Source of the DNA: a virus
Direction: 5' to 3' (one strand)
DNA: 58,673 nt
IMG/VR virus record: IMGVR_UViG_3300043331_000168
Span: 1-58,673 of that record
The notes under the pieces: model-generated
What the model was told of the DNA's origin: nothing
The model's database searches: none
What the model saw: only the letters and a program-made list of their open reading frames with translations
Part shown: positions 22,038 through 29,752 of the stretch, in pieces
Numbering within the stretch: the stretch's first letter is position 1
How the letters are laid out: every line of letters starts with the position of its first letter
Translations under genes and position numbers: made by a program

Positions 22038-23513
22038 GTGGCCGCGGTTCTTAAACCCCCGCTCGTCGAGGCGATCCTCAAATACTCGCACGACCCGTAT
22101 GGGTTCGTGATGTTCGTGTTCCCGTGGGGCAAGGCGGGCACGTCGCTCGAGAAAGAGACCGGCCCCGACGTGTGGCAGACGACGGTGCTCAGGCTCATCG
22201 AGCAGGCGCTCAAGCGCAAGGGCGTGTTCGCCGCGGTCGCGCGCGCGGCTTTGCGTCTCGCGGTCTCCTCGGGGCACGGTGTCGGGAAGACCGCGCTCGT
22301 CGCGTGGCTCGTGCTGTGGTTCATCTCGACGCGCCCCAACCCGCAGATCGTCGTCACGGCCAACACCAAGACGCAGCTCACGACGAAGACCTGGCGCGAG
22401 CTGGCCAAGTGGCACGAGCTGGCCGTCCACAAGCACTGGTTCGATTGGTCGGCGACCCAGTTCAAGATGAAGCACCGGCCGGCTACGTGGTTTGCGACCG
22501 CGGTGCCGTGGTCCGAGCACAACGCCACCGCGTTCGCCGGCACGCACGAGCGCCACGTGCTGCTCATCTTCGACGAGGCGAGCGAGATCTCGGACCTGAT
22601 TTGGGAGACGGCCGAAGGCGCCATGAGCACGGGCTCCGATGACGGCAACACCGCTATCTGGCTCGCGTTCGGCAACCCGACGGTGAACACGGGCCGCTTC
22701 CGGCAGTGCTGGACCAAGTTCCGCCGCTGGTGGGTCACGCTCAACGTCGACGCTCGGCAGGCCAAGAAGGCCGACAAGCAGTGGATCAAGGAGATCATCG
22801 ACGCTTGGGGCGAGGACCACGACTACACGCGCGTTCGCGTCAAGGGCGAGTTCCCGCGCGTCGGCGCCCGGCAATTCATCGGCAACGATCTCGTCGAGGA
22901 GGCGATTGCCCGCACGATCGACGAGCGCACGATCCCGGCCTCGATCCCGAAGCTCATGGGCGTCGACGTCGCGCGCCAGGGCACGAATCAGACCGTCATC
23001 ACGCGCCGGCGCGGCCGCAAGCTCTACAAGGAAATCATCAAGCTGCGCGTCCCGGATCTCATGCAGGTCGCCAACGCCGTCGGCCACGAGATCAACGAGT
23101 GGAGCCCCGACGTCGTGTTCATCGACGCGACCGGCATGGGCGCGGGCGTGTTCGATCGGCTCGTGCAGCTCGGCTATACCAACGTGGTCGCGGTCTACTC
23201 GGGCGATCAGAAGTCCGTGAGCCAGCCCGAAGTGCACTACAACGTGCGCATCGAGATGTGGGCGCGCATGAAGGAGTGGCTCAAGACCGCCGACATTCCC
23301 GACGACCGCGAGCTATCCGAGGACCTCATCGGCCCCGAGCTGCACTACGACGACAAGATGCGAATGCGGCTCGAGCGCAAGCAGGACATGGAGAAGCGCG
23401 GCTTGCCGTCGCCGGACACGGCTGACTCGGTCGCGCTCACGTTCGCATTCCCCGTGCCGCTCAAGCCGACCGACGAGGGCTCCATGCAGCAGACCGAGCC
23501 CGAGGTCGCATGA
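22038..23513 (+). CDS. terL: Terminase large subunit
   Basis: 491 residues from the GTG at 22038. The ATPase has Walker A SGHGVGKT at 78-85 and Walker B LLIFDEASE with D179 and E180. The nuclease domain begins at GVDVARQG (D310), followed by VVFIDATGMGAG and a C-terminal TADSVALTFAF segment. It drives genome packaging into the prohead at the portal and cuts the concatemer. No Shine-Dalgarno precedes the start. Upstream TTG codons exist but lie in the promoter. Confidence 0.93.
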   Translation: MAAVLKPPLVEAILKYSHDPYGFVMFVFPWGKAGTSLEKETGPDVWQTTVLRLIEQALKRKGVFAAVARAALRLAVSSGHGVGKTALVAWLVLWFISTRPNPQIVVTANTKTQLTTKTWRELAKWHELAVHKHWFDWSATQFKMKHRPATWFATAVPWSEHNATAFAGTHERHVLLIFDEASEISDLIWETAEGAMSTGSDDGNTAIWLAFGNPTVNTGRFRQCWTKFRRWWVTLNVDARQAKKADKQWIKEIIDAWGEDHDYTRVRVKGEFPRVGARQFIGNDLVEEAIARTIDERTIPASIPKLMGVDVARQGTNQTVITRRRGRKLYKEIIKLRVPDLMQVANAVGHEINEWSPDVVFIDATGMGAGVFDRLVQLGYTNVVAVYSGDQKSVSQPEVHYNVRIEMWARMKEWLKTADIPDDRELSEDLIGPELHYDDKMRMRLERKQDMEKRGLPSPDTADSVALTFAFPVPLKPTDEGSMQQTEPEVA

Positions 23514-23680
23514 GCCGGTTACCACCATCCGGTGCCGCTTTACGGAGACGGCGGATTCACCGGCGCCACACGCCGCTGCGCGCGCAGCGGGGGAATCATG
23601 CCGGCTATGGAGCCGTGGGCCGACCAGCCCGCGTCGCAAAGAGCCGCGGGCCGGGACTGCCCAATGGTCACGAAGGGTAG
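23510..23680 (+). CDS. Possible small basic protein after terL
   Basis: 56 residues, ATGA overlap with the terL stop; very rich in arginine and proline (LRRRRIHRRHTPLRAQRG). A second frame, from a GTG at 23532, reads MPLYGDGGFTGATRRC and is in the same frame as terL after its stop. Only one can be the main product and neither has a clear ribosome site. The 203-base gap 23514-23716 otherwise holds only the next promoter. Confidence 0.3.
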   Translation: MSRLPPSGAALRRRRIHRRHTPLRAQRGNHAGYGAVGRPARVAKSRGPGLPNGHEG

Positions 23681-23687
23681 CATAGGA

Positions 23688-23707
23688 CTTAGTGACTGTG
23701 ATAGAGT
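23688..23707 (+). promoter_or_regulatory. Operator and -10 of the small HTH gene
   Basis: Operator CTTAGTGACTGTG (23688-23700), one base, then -10 TAGAGT (23702-23707). No good -35 is seen (AGCATA or TAGCAT). The operator-to-(-10) spacing equals that of four of the five minus-strand promoters. The ATG at 23717 follows 9 bases later with no Shine-Dalgarno. Confidence 0.6.
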
Positions 23708-23716
23708 GCGCAAACT

Positions 23717-23995
23717 ATGGCACGTGTCATCGGGCTCGACCCGCTCAACAACGAGGAGCTGCGCCGCATCCGCTCGCAGTACCATCTATCGCGCAAGACG
23801 ATCGCGACGATCTGCGGCGTCTCGGAGTCGCTCGTCGACCTGTGGCTCCTGCCGCCGGGCAACAAGGTTTTCCAGGCCATGCCCGAGAAGTCCATGCGCC
23901 TCCTGAAGCTCGAGCTGGGGCTCGTCGCGTCGAGCTTCCTGCACGTGCGCGAGCAGGGCGAGAAGTTCAAGGCGAAGCTACTCGGTGTCGCGTAA
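23717..23995 (+). CDS. Small helix-turn-helix protein, candidate regulator
   Basis: 92 residues. Residues 14-50 form a clear helix-turn-helix: ELRRIRSQYHLSRKTIATIC, then GVSESLVDLWLLPPGNK. The remainder is helical (MPEKSMRLLKLELGLV). This pattern is typical of small phage DNA-binding proteins with Cro-like folds. Its promoter has a copy of the 13-bp operator shared by five other promoters, so it may be the repressor or activator of that regulon and control itself. The link is inference; binding is not shown. Confidence 0.78.
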   Translation: MARVIGLDPLNNEELRRIRSQYHLSRKTIATICGVSESLVDLWLLPPGNKVFQAMPEKSMRLLKLELGLVASSFLHVREQGEKFKAKLLGVA

Positions 23996-24239
23996 GGCCG
24001 ATTATGTTCGGCAGCAACCGCAGTCGAGGCCGCACGCTTGCCACTGGCCCGGCTGCGGCCGGCAAGTCCCGCCCGCGATGTGGGGCTGCAAGCAGCACTG
24101 GTTCAAGCTCCCGAAGTACCTCCGCGACCGCATCTGGCGCGCCTACCGGCCGGGGCAAGAGCAGGACCTCGACCCCTCGAAGGAATACGTCGAAGCGGCC
24201 CAGGCCGTCCAAGCGTGGATCCTCGAGCATGGCGGGTAG
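23985..24239 (+). CDS. Zinc-finger-like conserved phage protein
   Basis: 84 residues from the GTG at 23985, overlapping the previous gene by 11 bases. The motif HACHWPGCGRQVPPAMWGCKQH (positions 17-38) has three Cys and three His in a zinc-site spacing, followed by WFKLPKYLRDRIWRAYRPGQ. This small family is common in tailed phages near late genes. Function unknown. Confidence 0.75.
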   Translation: MSRKADYVRQQPQSRPHACHWPGCGRQVPPAMWGCKQHWFKLPKYLRDRIWRAYRPGQEQDLDPSKEYVEAAQAVQAWILEHGG

Positions 24240-24248
24240 CATCCAAGG

Positions 24249-24491
24249 ATGGCGCTGATGCAGACCGAGGCCGACGTGTTCACGCTCGAGAAGCTCCGCG
24301 CCGCACGTAAGAAGCTCGAGGGCGCGCGCCGTTGGTCCGACTTCGTGTACGTTATGCCGCCCAAGCTGTTCGATCGGGCCGTCGAGATCGGCGTGCTGCG
24401 CGCCGACGACGCGATTCAACGCAACGCCGAAAGCGTCGTGATCGACGTTCGCTGCCTCGACCGACTCCCATCTCTCGAAAGAATCCCATGA
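24249..24491 (+). CDS. Hypothetical protein
   Basis: 80 residues. Helical first half (TLEKLRAARKKLEGARRWSD), then a strand pair with VEIGVLRADDAIQRNAESVV. No family recognised. Confidence 0.62.
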   Translation: MALMQTEADVFTLEKLRAARKKLEGARRWSDFVYVMPPKLFDRAVEIGVLRADDAIQRNAESVVIDVRCLDRLPSLERIP

Positions 24492-24676
24492 CCATCGAAG
24501 CGCATCAACGCAAAATTCGCCTCGCGATGCACCGACTCAACAAGGCGCTCGAGGATGCCGGGAAGGACAACCTTTACGTCGACTTCGACCCGGTCACTAC
24601 CGAGAACAACGACACGGTTTTCCTCGCGCTCAAGATCCGCGAGTGGCAAATCGACGAGCCCAAGCCCGTTGATTGA
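24488..24676 (+). CDS. Hypothetical small protein
   Basis: 62 residues from the ATG at 24488 (ATGA overlap). One long basic helix (MTIEAHQRKIRLAMHRLNKA) then a short alpha-beta end. Its stop codon lies inside the -35 of the next promoter. Confidence 0.6.
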   Translation: MTIEAHQRKIRLAMHRLNKALEDAGKDNLYVDFDPVTTENNDTVFLALKIREWQIDEPKPVD

Positions 24677-24700
24677 CACGAAATAGCCGCTCTCTATAGT
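24673..24700 (+). promoter_or_regulatory. Strong promoter of the exported-protein block
   Basis: Perfect -35 TTGACA (24673-24678), 16-bp spacer, -10 TATAGT (24695-24700). It has no operator element. The ATG at 24736 has GCAGGAG upstream, so this mRNA has a normal leader. Confidence 0.75.
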
Positions 24701-24735
24701 CGGCGTGCGCCTCCATTCCGCAGGAGCACACGCGC

Positions 24736-27237
24736 ATGACGATTCGTTTTCTCGGTGGCGCCCTGTTCCTGTTCGCCGTCGCCGCGCTCGCGCAGACGTG
24801 GACCAACGTCCGCTTGCCAGACGGAAACCGCGTATGTAAGCGCGACACCGGCGAGCAGTTCGACCCGCGCTACACGAGTTCGGGCAACACCACGGAGGCG
24901 TGCAACCACCTGACCGACTTCGAGGCGACGCTGCGCGACCTGTTCGGCTTCTCGATCGCCGAAGCGCAGGTGCTCATCGCGGGCGGCGCCTTGCCGCCTG
25001 CCGGCGGCGGTAGCACGTGGACTGTGCAGATGTACGGCGATGCGGGCGGGACGATTTCGGAAGTCTCCTCGACGCAGCTCAACTTTTCCATCGAGTCCAC
25101 TAACGACACAGCGAATAAAGCGACGGCTTATCAATCTATCGGCTCGGGCGATGCGCAGGTCAAGTGCGTCGTCGAGGACGTGTCTTTGTGGGATGGATAC
25201 ACGGAGACGTGGACCTTCTTCGGCTGCCAGATTCGTGACGCTAACGGCAAGTATGTCTCGATGGCGCGCCCAGCGGTCGGAAGCGGCGTTGGGGTCTGCA
25301 AGGTAGACGATGACGACGCTACCCCGTTGTTGCTTTCGACAGGCGGGAGCACCGGACAATTCGGGCCGTATTTATATGCAGTGACCTATGATGCTTCCGC
25401 GACGACGGTCAAATGCTTCGAATCTTTAGACGGCGGCTCGAATTGGGTTGAGGTCGGGTCTTTCGTTACGACGCTCGCCTACCCGTTGCGCGCTGGCCCT
25501 TGGGGCTCGTCGCACGAGAATGGCAACACGACGCAGGTCGTCACAACTGGCAACGTCGTAAGCGGCACGATCGACGTGTACACGCCGAGCGATCCCGGCG
25601 GCGGCGATCCGGTGTGTGCTGGTATGCCGCCCGTGCAGTGGACGCAGGGCACGGCGATCGGAAGCTACTCGATAGCGTCTTACTGCTCCGATCCGCAGAT
25701 GCAGGCGATGACATTCTCGGTCGCTGGCCTGCCTGGCTCTACTGGAATCTCGATGTCGAGCGCTGGGGTGTTCTCCGGCACGCCGAACGCGAACGACCTA
25801 GCGGCGAGCCCGTTCATCGTGACGGTGACGGCGACCGACACCGACACGAACACGGGCGAGGATGATTTCACTGTCACCATAGCGTCGGCCGCCGGCGATA
25901 CGTTCCTGATTCCGACGACGCAAACGACAGTCGATTGCACGGCTGCGCAGCCGCTCCAGGGCGGCGGGACAGGAACCCCCGGTCCTGGCGACACGATCAT
26001 TCTCGACGGCACGGCGCGCGGGATCATCGTGCTTGAAAACTGCATAGGCAGTCCGACATCGTTCATCACGATCAGGAACGACGCGACGGAAACCGGCCAG
26101 CTCGTCGTGAGCTATTCCGGGTCTGGCTTCCAGTCACGTTGCATGTTCTGTCAATACGTGGACATCACGAGCGTTGCGTATAGCGGCGCGCCTGTCGGAA
26201 CACTCGGGGTCACAGTTTCAGGCGGCGCGTGGACCGAGGGCCGAACGCAAGCGGGCATCAAATTCAGTTGCACGTCAGGCTCCCCACACAGCGCGTTTCG
26301 GTTTGGCGGGTCGAGCAAGCAAGTCAAGTTCCGCAACATCGAGATCGACGGCAACCGCGCGACGTGCGGGACTCCCAATATCGGGCTGTCGATCAACGAC
26401 GGGGTTTACCTGCTCACAGATAACCCCAGTGCATGGCGTGAGGGGATCGTCCTCGAAAACAATTACATTCATGAGGCATCGAGCGAATCAATCTACTTCG
26501 GACCGAACTATCATGAACCGCAGGAAATCCCGCAGCGGAACAACGATATTCGGTTCAACATCATCGAGGACGGCGGGTGGGATTGCGTCAATGTCAAGAG
26601 CGTTTTCGGGACGCCGAACACTCGCATCTATCAAAACCTGATTCAAAACTGCGGCCTGGCTGCGACCGGCGGCGGGAACAGCGGCGCCGGCATTGCGATC
26701 ATTTATGGCGCGAATGTCGATGTCTATTACAACCGGATTCGCGACACGAACAATCCGTCTCTTGGTTCGCGCGATGGCATCCTAGTAGACAGCAACAACG
26801 TGCCTACCTCGGTGCTCGCGAGCACGAGTTCGAACATCTACGGCAATGACGTATACGATACTGGCGGGATCGGGATCAAAGCGCGCGCCACGTCCGGGCA
26901 AACCGTTCACGTACCGACGATCTACAACAACACTATCGTGCAGGCAGGCACTGACGGGATCGAGTGCGGGAGTTCCACATCTAGCTCAGGTGTGATTCGG
27001 GACAACATCGTGGCCGGCGAGATTATTGACGACGGGCCGTGCTCCATCAGCAACAACGACACTGGCAGCGTCGCCTCGCAGAATTTCGTGAACGCAGGCG
27101 CGCAGGACTTTCGCCTCACGGCATCGAGCCCCGCGCGAAACAACGGCGGGGCGACGTGTCCATCGACTGACTTATTGAATCTATCTCGCCCGCAAGGCGG
27201 AACATGCGATCGAGGGGCATATGAGTTCGACGAGTAG
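24736..27237 (+). CDS. Beta-helix (pectin-lyase-like) protein with signal peptide
   Basis: 833 residues. Residues 1-19 are a Sec-type signal (FLGGALFLFAVAALA then Q). Residues about 30-285 are beta-rich, with a putative lectin-like part. Residues about 300-390 match the He_PIG immunoglobulin-like domain (QWTQGTAIGSYSIASYC ... GLPGSTGISMSSAGVFSGTP). Residues 395-780 are a right-handed parallel beta-helix with ladder repeats (FRNIEIDGN, ENNYIHEASSESIYFG, VYYNRIRDTNNP). The end has the NGGATCP...DRGAYEF segment typical of secreted polysaccharide-binding proteins. A tailspike or cell-surface glycan-degrading protein is likely; the signal is unusual in a virion protein. Confidence 0.8.
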   Translation: MTIRFLGGALFLFAVAALAQTWTNVRLPDGNRVCKRDTGEQFDPRYTSSGNTTEACNHLTDFEATLRDLFGFSIAEAQVLIAGGALPPAGGGSTWTVQMYGDAGGTISEVSSTQLNFSIESTNDTANKATAYQSIGSGDAQVKCVVEDVSLWDGYTETWTFFGCQIRDANGKYVSMARPAVGSGVGVCKVDDDDATPLLLSTGGSTGQFGPYLYAVTYDASATTVKCFESLDGGSNWVEVGSFVTTLAYPLRAGPWGSSHENGNTTQVVTTGNVVSGTIDVYTPSDPGGGDPVCAGMPPVQWTQGTAIGSYSIASYCSDPQMQAMTFSVAGLPGSTGISMSSAGVFSGTPNANDLAASPFIVTVTATDTDTNTGEDDFTVTIASAAGDTFLIPTTQTTVDCTAAQPLQGGGTGTPGPGDTIILDGTARGIIVLENCIGSPTSFITIRNDATETGQLVVSYSGSGFQSRCMFCQYVDITSVAYSGAPVGTLGVTVSGGAWTEGRTQAGIKFSCTSGSPHSAFRFGGSSKQVKFRNIEIDGNRATCGTPNIGLSINDGVYLLTDNPSAWREGIVLENNYIHEASSESIYFGPNYHEPQEIPQRNNDIRFNIIEDGGWDCVNVKSVFGTPNTRIYQNLIQNCGLAATGGGNSGAGIAIIYGANVDVYYNRIRDTNNPSLGSRDGILVDSNNVPTSVLASTSSNIYGNDVYDTGGIGIKARATSGQTVHVPTIYNNTIVQAGTDGIECGSSTSSSGVIRDNIVAGEIIDDGPCSISNNDTGSVASQNFVNAGAQDFRLTASSPARNNGGATCPSTDLLNLSRPQGGTCDRGAYEFDE

Positions 27238-27982
27238 ACTGCTGCTCGTCGCGGCTCTGCTACCGCTCTCAGCGAGCGCGGCGATTTCGTACATCGCGGA
27301 GTCGTCGGACGATAATGCTTCAAGCTCTGGCCAGACGCTCGCGGAGCCAACAGGCACGCAGCAGAATGATCTCCTCATCTGCAAGGCCTCGATGGCGCAG
27401 CAGGACGGAGACTGGGCGAAGCCTGCTGACCATACTTGGATCGACGCCTCGATCGTCACGGCCGGTGGCACGGCGATGGAACTCGCGGCGTCGTACAAAA
27501 TACGCGGTGCAACCGCAGGTGACGCTCTCAGCTTCGCATACTCAGGCACCGCGGGCGCGAATCGAGTCTCGTGCTACACGTTCCGAGGCGTCGACACGAC
27601 GACGCCGATGGACGTCACATTCGCCGAAGGCTCGCACTACGCGCAGGCCACCAACGATCCGGTGGCGGCGTGCGCAGCTATCACCACGACCACAAATGGA
27701 GCGTGGGTGGTTCTGTTGCAGACCGTCAGTCTGAGCAACATTTCGGCGGCTGCGGCTCCGACGAATTACACGCTTCGCTTCAGCGAAGTCGGCACCAGCA
27801 ATCGGCAGGCCGCGACCGCGACGCGCGAGATCGCGGCGGCTGGCACGGAGACCCCCGGCACGTGGGGGCATACGGGCGGCGGCGGGACGGACGACGCGCG
27901 GTGCCTGACATTGGCGATCAGACCCGCGGCGGCCGCTGGCGGCGGCTCAGTGTTCAAAGGTCCATTCGGAGGGCCATTCTGA
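27221..27982 (+). CDS. Fibre-like beta protein with signal peptide
   Basis: 253 residues, overlapping the previous gene by 17 bases. Signal peptide at 1-20 (LLLVAALLPLSASA). The body is beta-rich with NDLLICKASMAQQDGDW, GDALSFAYSGTAGANRVSCY and TFRGVDTTTP motifs. The same pattern appears in the fibre-like protein at 54532-55254, so both may share a jelly-roll-type domain. It ends in a glycine-rich tail. A surface or virion adhesin is likely. Confidence 0.7.
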   Translation: MSSTSRLLLVAALLPLSASAAISYIAESSDDNASSSGQTLAEPTGTQQNDLLICKASMAQQDGDWAKPADHTWIDASIVTAGGTAMELAASYKIRGATAGDALSFAYSGTAGANRVSCYTFRGVDTTTPMDVTFAEGSHYAQATNDPVAACAAITTTTNGAWVVLLQTVSLSNISAAAAPTNYTLRFSEVGTSNRQAATATREIAAAGTETPGTWGHTGGGGTDDARCLTLAIRPAAAAGGGSVFKGPFGGPF

Positions 27983-29109
27983 TGAAACGATTACTCGCGC
28001 TGCTCGCGTTGCTTCCGGCGTGCGCGGCTCATGCGGAATACGCGGGCATGTTCAAACTCGGCGAGATCGTTCCGATCACGTTCGAGACCTACAACGTGAC
28101 GACCGGCGCCTCTATCACGGCATCTGCCGTGGCGATTGCCGACATGGAGGTTTACAAAGGGAATAGCCTCACTCAGCGTAACAACGACGCGGGCTACGAC
28201 GAGTTCGACGGCGAAGCTGATGGGATCGACCTCGACAGCACGACTGGCTGGCACGGATTCCAGATCGACACGTCGGATAACACCGTGGCCGGCTTTTGGG
28301 AACCGGGCGCGCACTACACGACAGTTCTCACGCCGTTCACGGTCAACGGTGTGACGGTGCTCTATCGGACGGAGTTCGACCTCGATCCAAGGGTGCTCGC
28401 CTACGGCACGTCCAAGAGCGCGGGCGACAGCGATACGATATTCCTCGCTGATTGGGTCGGCGTTCGCTATCCAGACGGGCGGCTCGACAATCGACTTGTG
28501 TGCATCGTGGCCGGCACCGGCGTCGGCCAGTGTCAGGTATTCAAGAGCGGTACGTGGGATGGCGACACCGACAGCGGCGACGTGCCCGGATGGGGAACGG
28601 CCCCGAGCACCGACAGCAAATTCGTTGTGTACGCAAGCTCGCAGGCGACTGCCGCGGAGCTTGTCGCGCTTATGGACACGACTGGCATCGCGACGCTCAC
28701 TGACCTGCAAAACGAGCTTAACAGCACGGAAGGCAACATCACGGATGAGCACAATGCTCTCGCCGAGCTTGTCGACGATGTGGAAGGCAGGCTGCCGTCG
28801 TCGCTCGTGGCCGGTCGCATGGACTCGAGCGTGGGCGCGCTCAGCGCCAACACGGTCAACGCTGGGGCGCTTTCGTCGGATGCAGTGCAAGAGGTTTGGA
28901 ACCACTTGATCGACGGAGGTCTGGATGCCGAGGAGATCCTCTGTTACGTTGCCGCAATCCTTGTCAACAAGTCGGATTTCGACGACGTGGCTCAAGATAG
29001 CGCGGTTTTCCGGGACCAGGCTGACACCATAGATCGGGTCTCGGTCGAGTACGGTGGCGCGCAAGGCATCGACCGCACAAGCGTTGCGCTCGCCGCGTGC
29101 GGTAACTGA
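27982..29109 (+). CDS. Phage head/tail fibre-type protein with signal peptide
   Basis: 375 residues; the start shares one base with the previous stop. Signal peptide MKRLLALLALLPACAAHA at 1-18. The next about 130 residues match a well known phage domain: FKLGEIVPITFETYN, AIADMEVYKGNSLTQRNNDA, HGFQIDTSDNTVAGFW, normally found in virion fibre proteins without a signal. The C-terminal region is helical (LQNELNSTEGNITDEHNAL) and should form a trimeric coiled coil. So a typical phage structural domain is here fused to an export signal. Confidence 0.75.
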   Translation: MKRLLALLALLPACAAHAEYAGMFKLGEIVPITFETYNVTTGASITASAVAIADMEVYKGNSLTQRNNDAGYDEFDGEADGIDLDSTTGWHGFQIDTSDNTVAGFWEPGAHYTTVLTPFTVNGVTVLYRTEFDLDPRVLAYGTSKSAGDSDTIFLADWVGVRYPDGRLDNRLVCIVAGTGVGQCQVFKSGTWDGDTDSGDVPGWGTAPSTDSKFVVYASSQATAAELVALMDTTGIATLTDLQNELNSTEGNITDEHNALAELVDDVEGRLPSSLVAGRMDSSVGALSANTVNAGALSSDAVQEVWNHLIDGGLDAEEILCYVAAILVNKSDFDDVAQDSAVFRDQADTIDRVSVEYGGAQGIDRTSVALAACGN

Positions 29110-29111
29110 CC

Positions 29112-29342
29112 GTGCCCTCTCGCCACCTTCCTCCTGGCCACCTTCCTCCTGGGCATCTTCCTCCTGGTCATTTGCCTGGTGGTGGGGCTGGCGGCGGGAT
29201 CCCGCCCAGCCAACAAGCGCCCGTGCGCAGCATCGACTGGCGCACGATCGCGAACAAGCTCAACGAGCACGCTCCGCGCAACCCGTCCTACGAGTTCGGC
29301 ACGCGCAAGTTCTATCAGCCGGGCGATTTGGAGAACGAATGA
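29112..29342 (+). CDS. Small protein with HLPPG repeats
   Basis: 76 residues from a GTG at 29112. The first 25 residues are three and a half copies of HLPPG then a glycine-rich hinge; in DNA this is a 15-bp tandem repeat (CACCTTCCTCCTGG-like, 29123-29175). The C-terminal half (IDWRTIANKLNEHAPRNPSY) is normal protein. It lies just before the portal module. Function unknown. Confidence 0.6.
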   Translation: MPSRHLPPGHLPPGHLPPGHLPGGGAGGGIPPSQQAPVRSIDWRTIANKLNEHAPRNPSYEFGTRKFYQPGDLENE

Positions 29343-29749
29343 TGGACCCGCATGGCACAGTCTATTCGCCCGATCATCTCAAAGAGACCGCGTCGATGAT
29401 CGTGCTCGTCAAGGAGATCGCCGCGCAGCTCATGAAGCATTATCCCGGTTGGCGTTGGGCAATTCAGCCTGACCCGCGTGGTGGCGTCGTGTCCATCTTC
29501 AATCACGACCTATCTGGCGAATGGGGAATGATCCTCAAATTGGAGTGGTTGCAGGCGAGCCCCTCGAGCTGCAAACAACACGTGCTGGCCGCCGGCGCCG
29601 AGCTGCTCGAGCGCTACAGCCTCCCGGCCGGGGCCTACAATCATGAGCGATGGCTCAACGCCCCGCGCGACGTAGCCGGCAACTTGCGGCCGGACGTCAG
29701 TGACAAGCTCCAGAGGATCCAAAAGAAGTTTCTGCCGGCGATGAGGTAA
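29339..29749 (+). CDS. Hypothetical protein before portal
   Basis: 136 residues from the ATG at 29339 (second ATG at 29342), with GGAG upstream. Helix first (SPDHLKETASMIVLVKEIAA), then strands (WRWAIQPDPRGGVVSIFNHD), then helices with a basic end. The pattern suits small phage proteins encoded directly before podovirus portals. No family recognised. Confidence 0.72.
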   Translation: MMDPHGTVYSPDHLKETASMIVLVKEIAAQLMKHYPGWRWAIQPDPRGGVVSIFNHDLSGEWGMILKLEWLQASPSSCKQHVLAAGAELLERYSLPAGAYNHERWLNAPRDVAGNLRPDVSDKLQRIQKKFLPAMR

Positions 29750-29752
29750 ACC

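Noticed and set aside
21942-23237. 431-residue minus-strand frame
   Set aside because: Lies across terL and has no domain; terL carries clear ATPase and nuclease motifs.
27991-29064. 357-residue minus-strand frame
   Set aside because: Shadow of the fibre-type gene 27982-29109.
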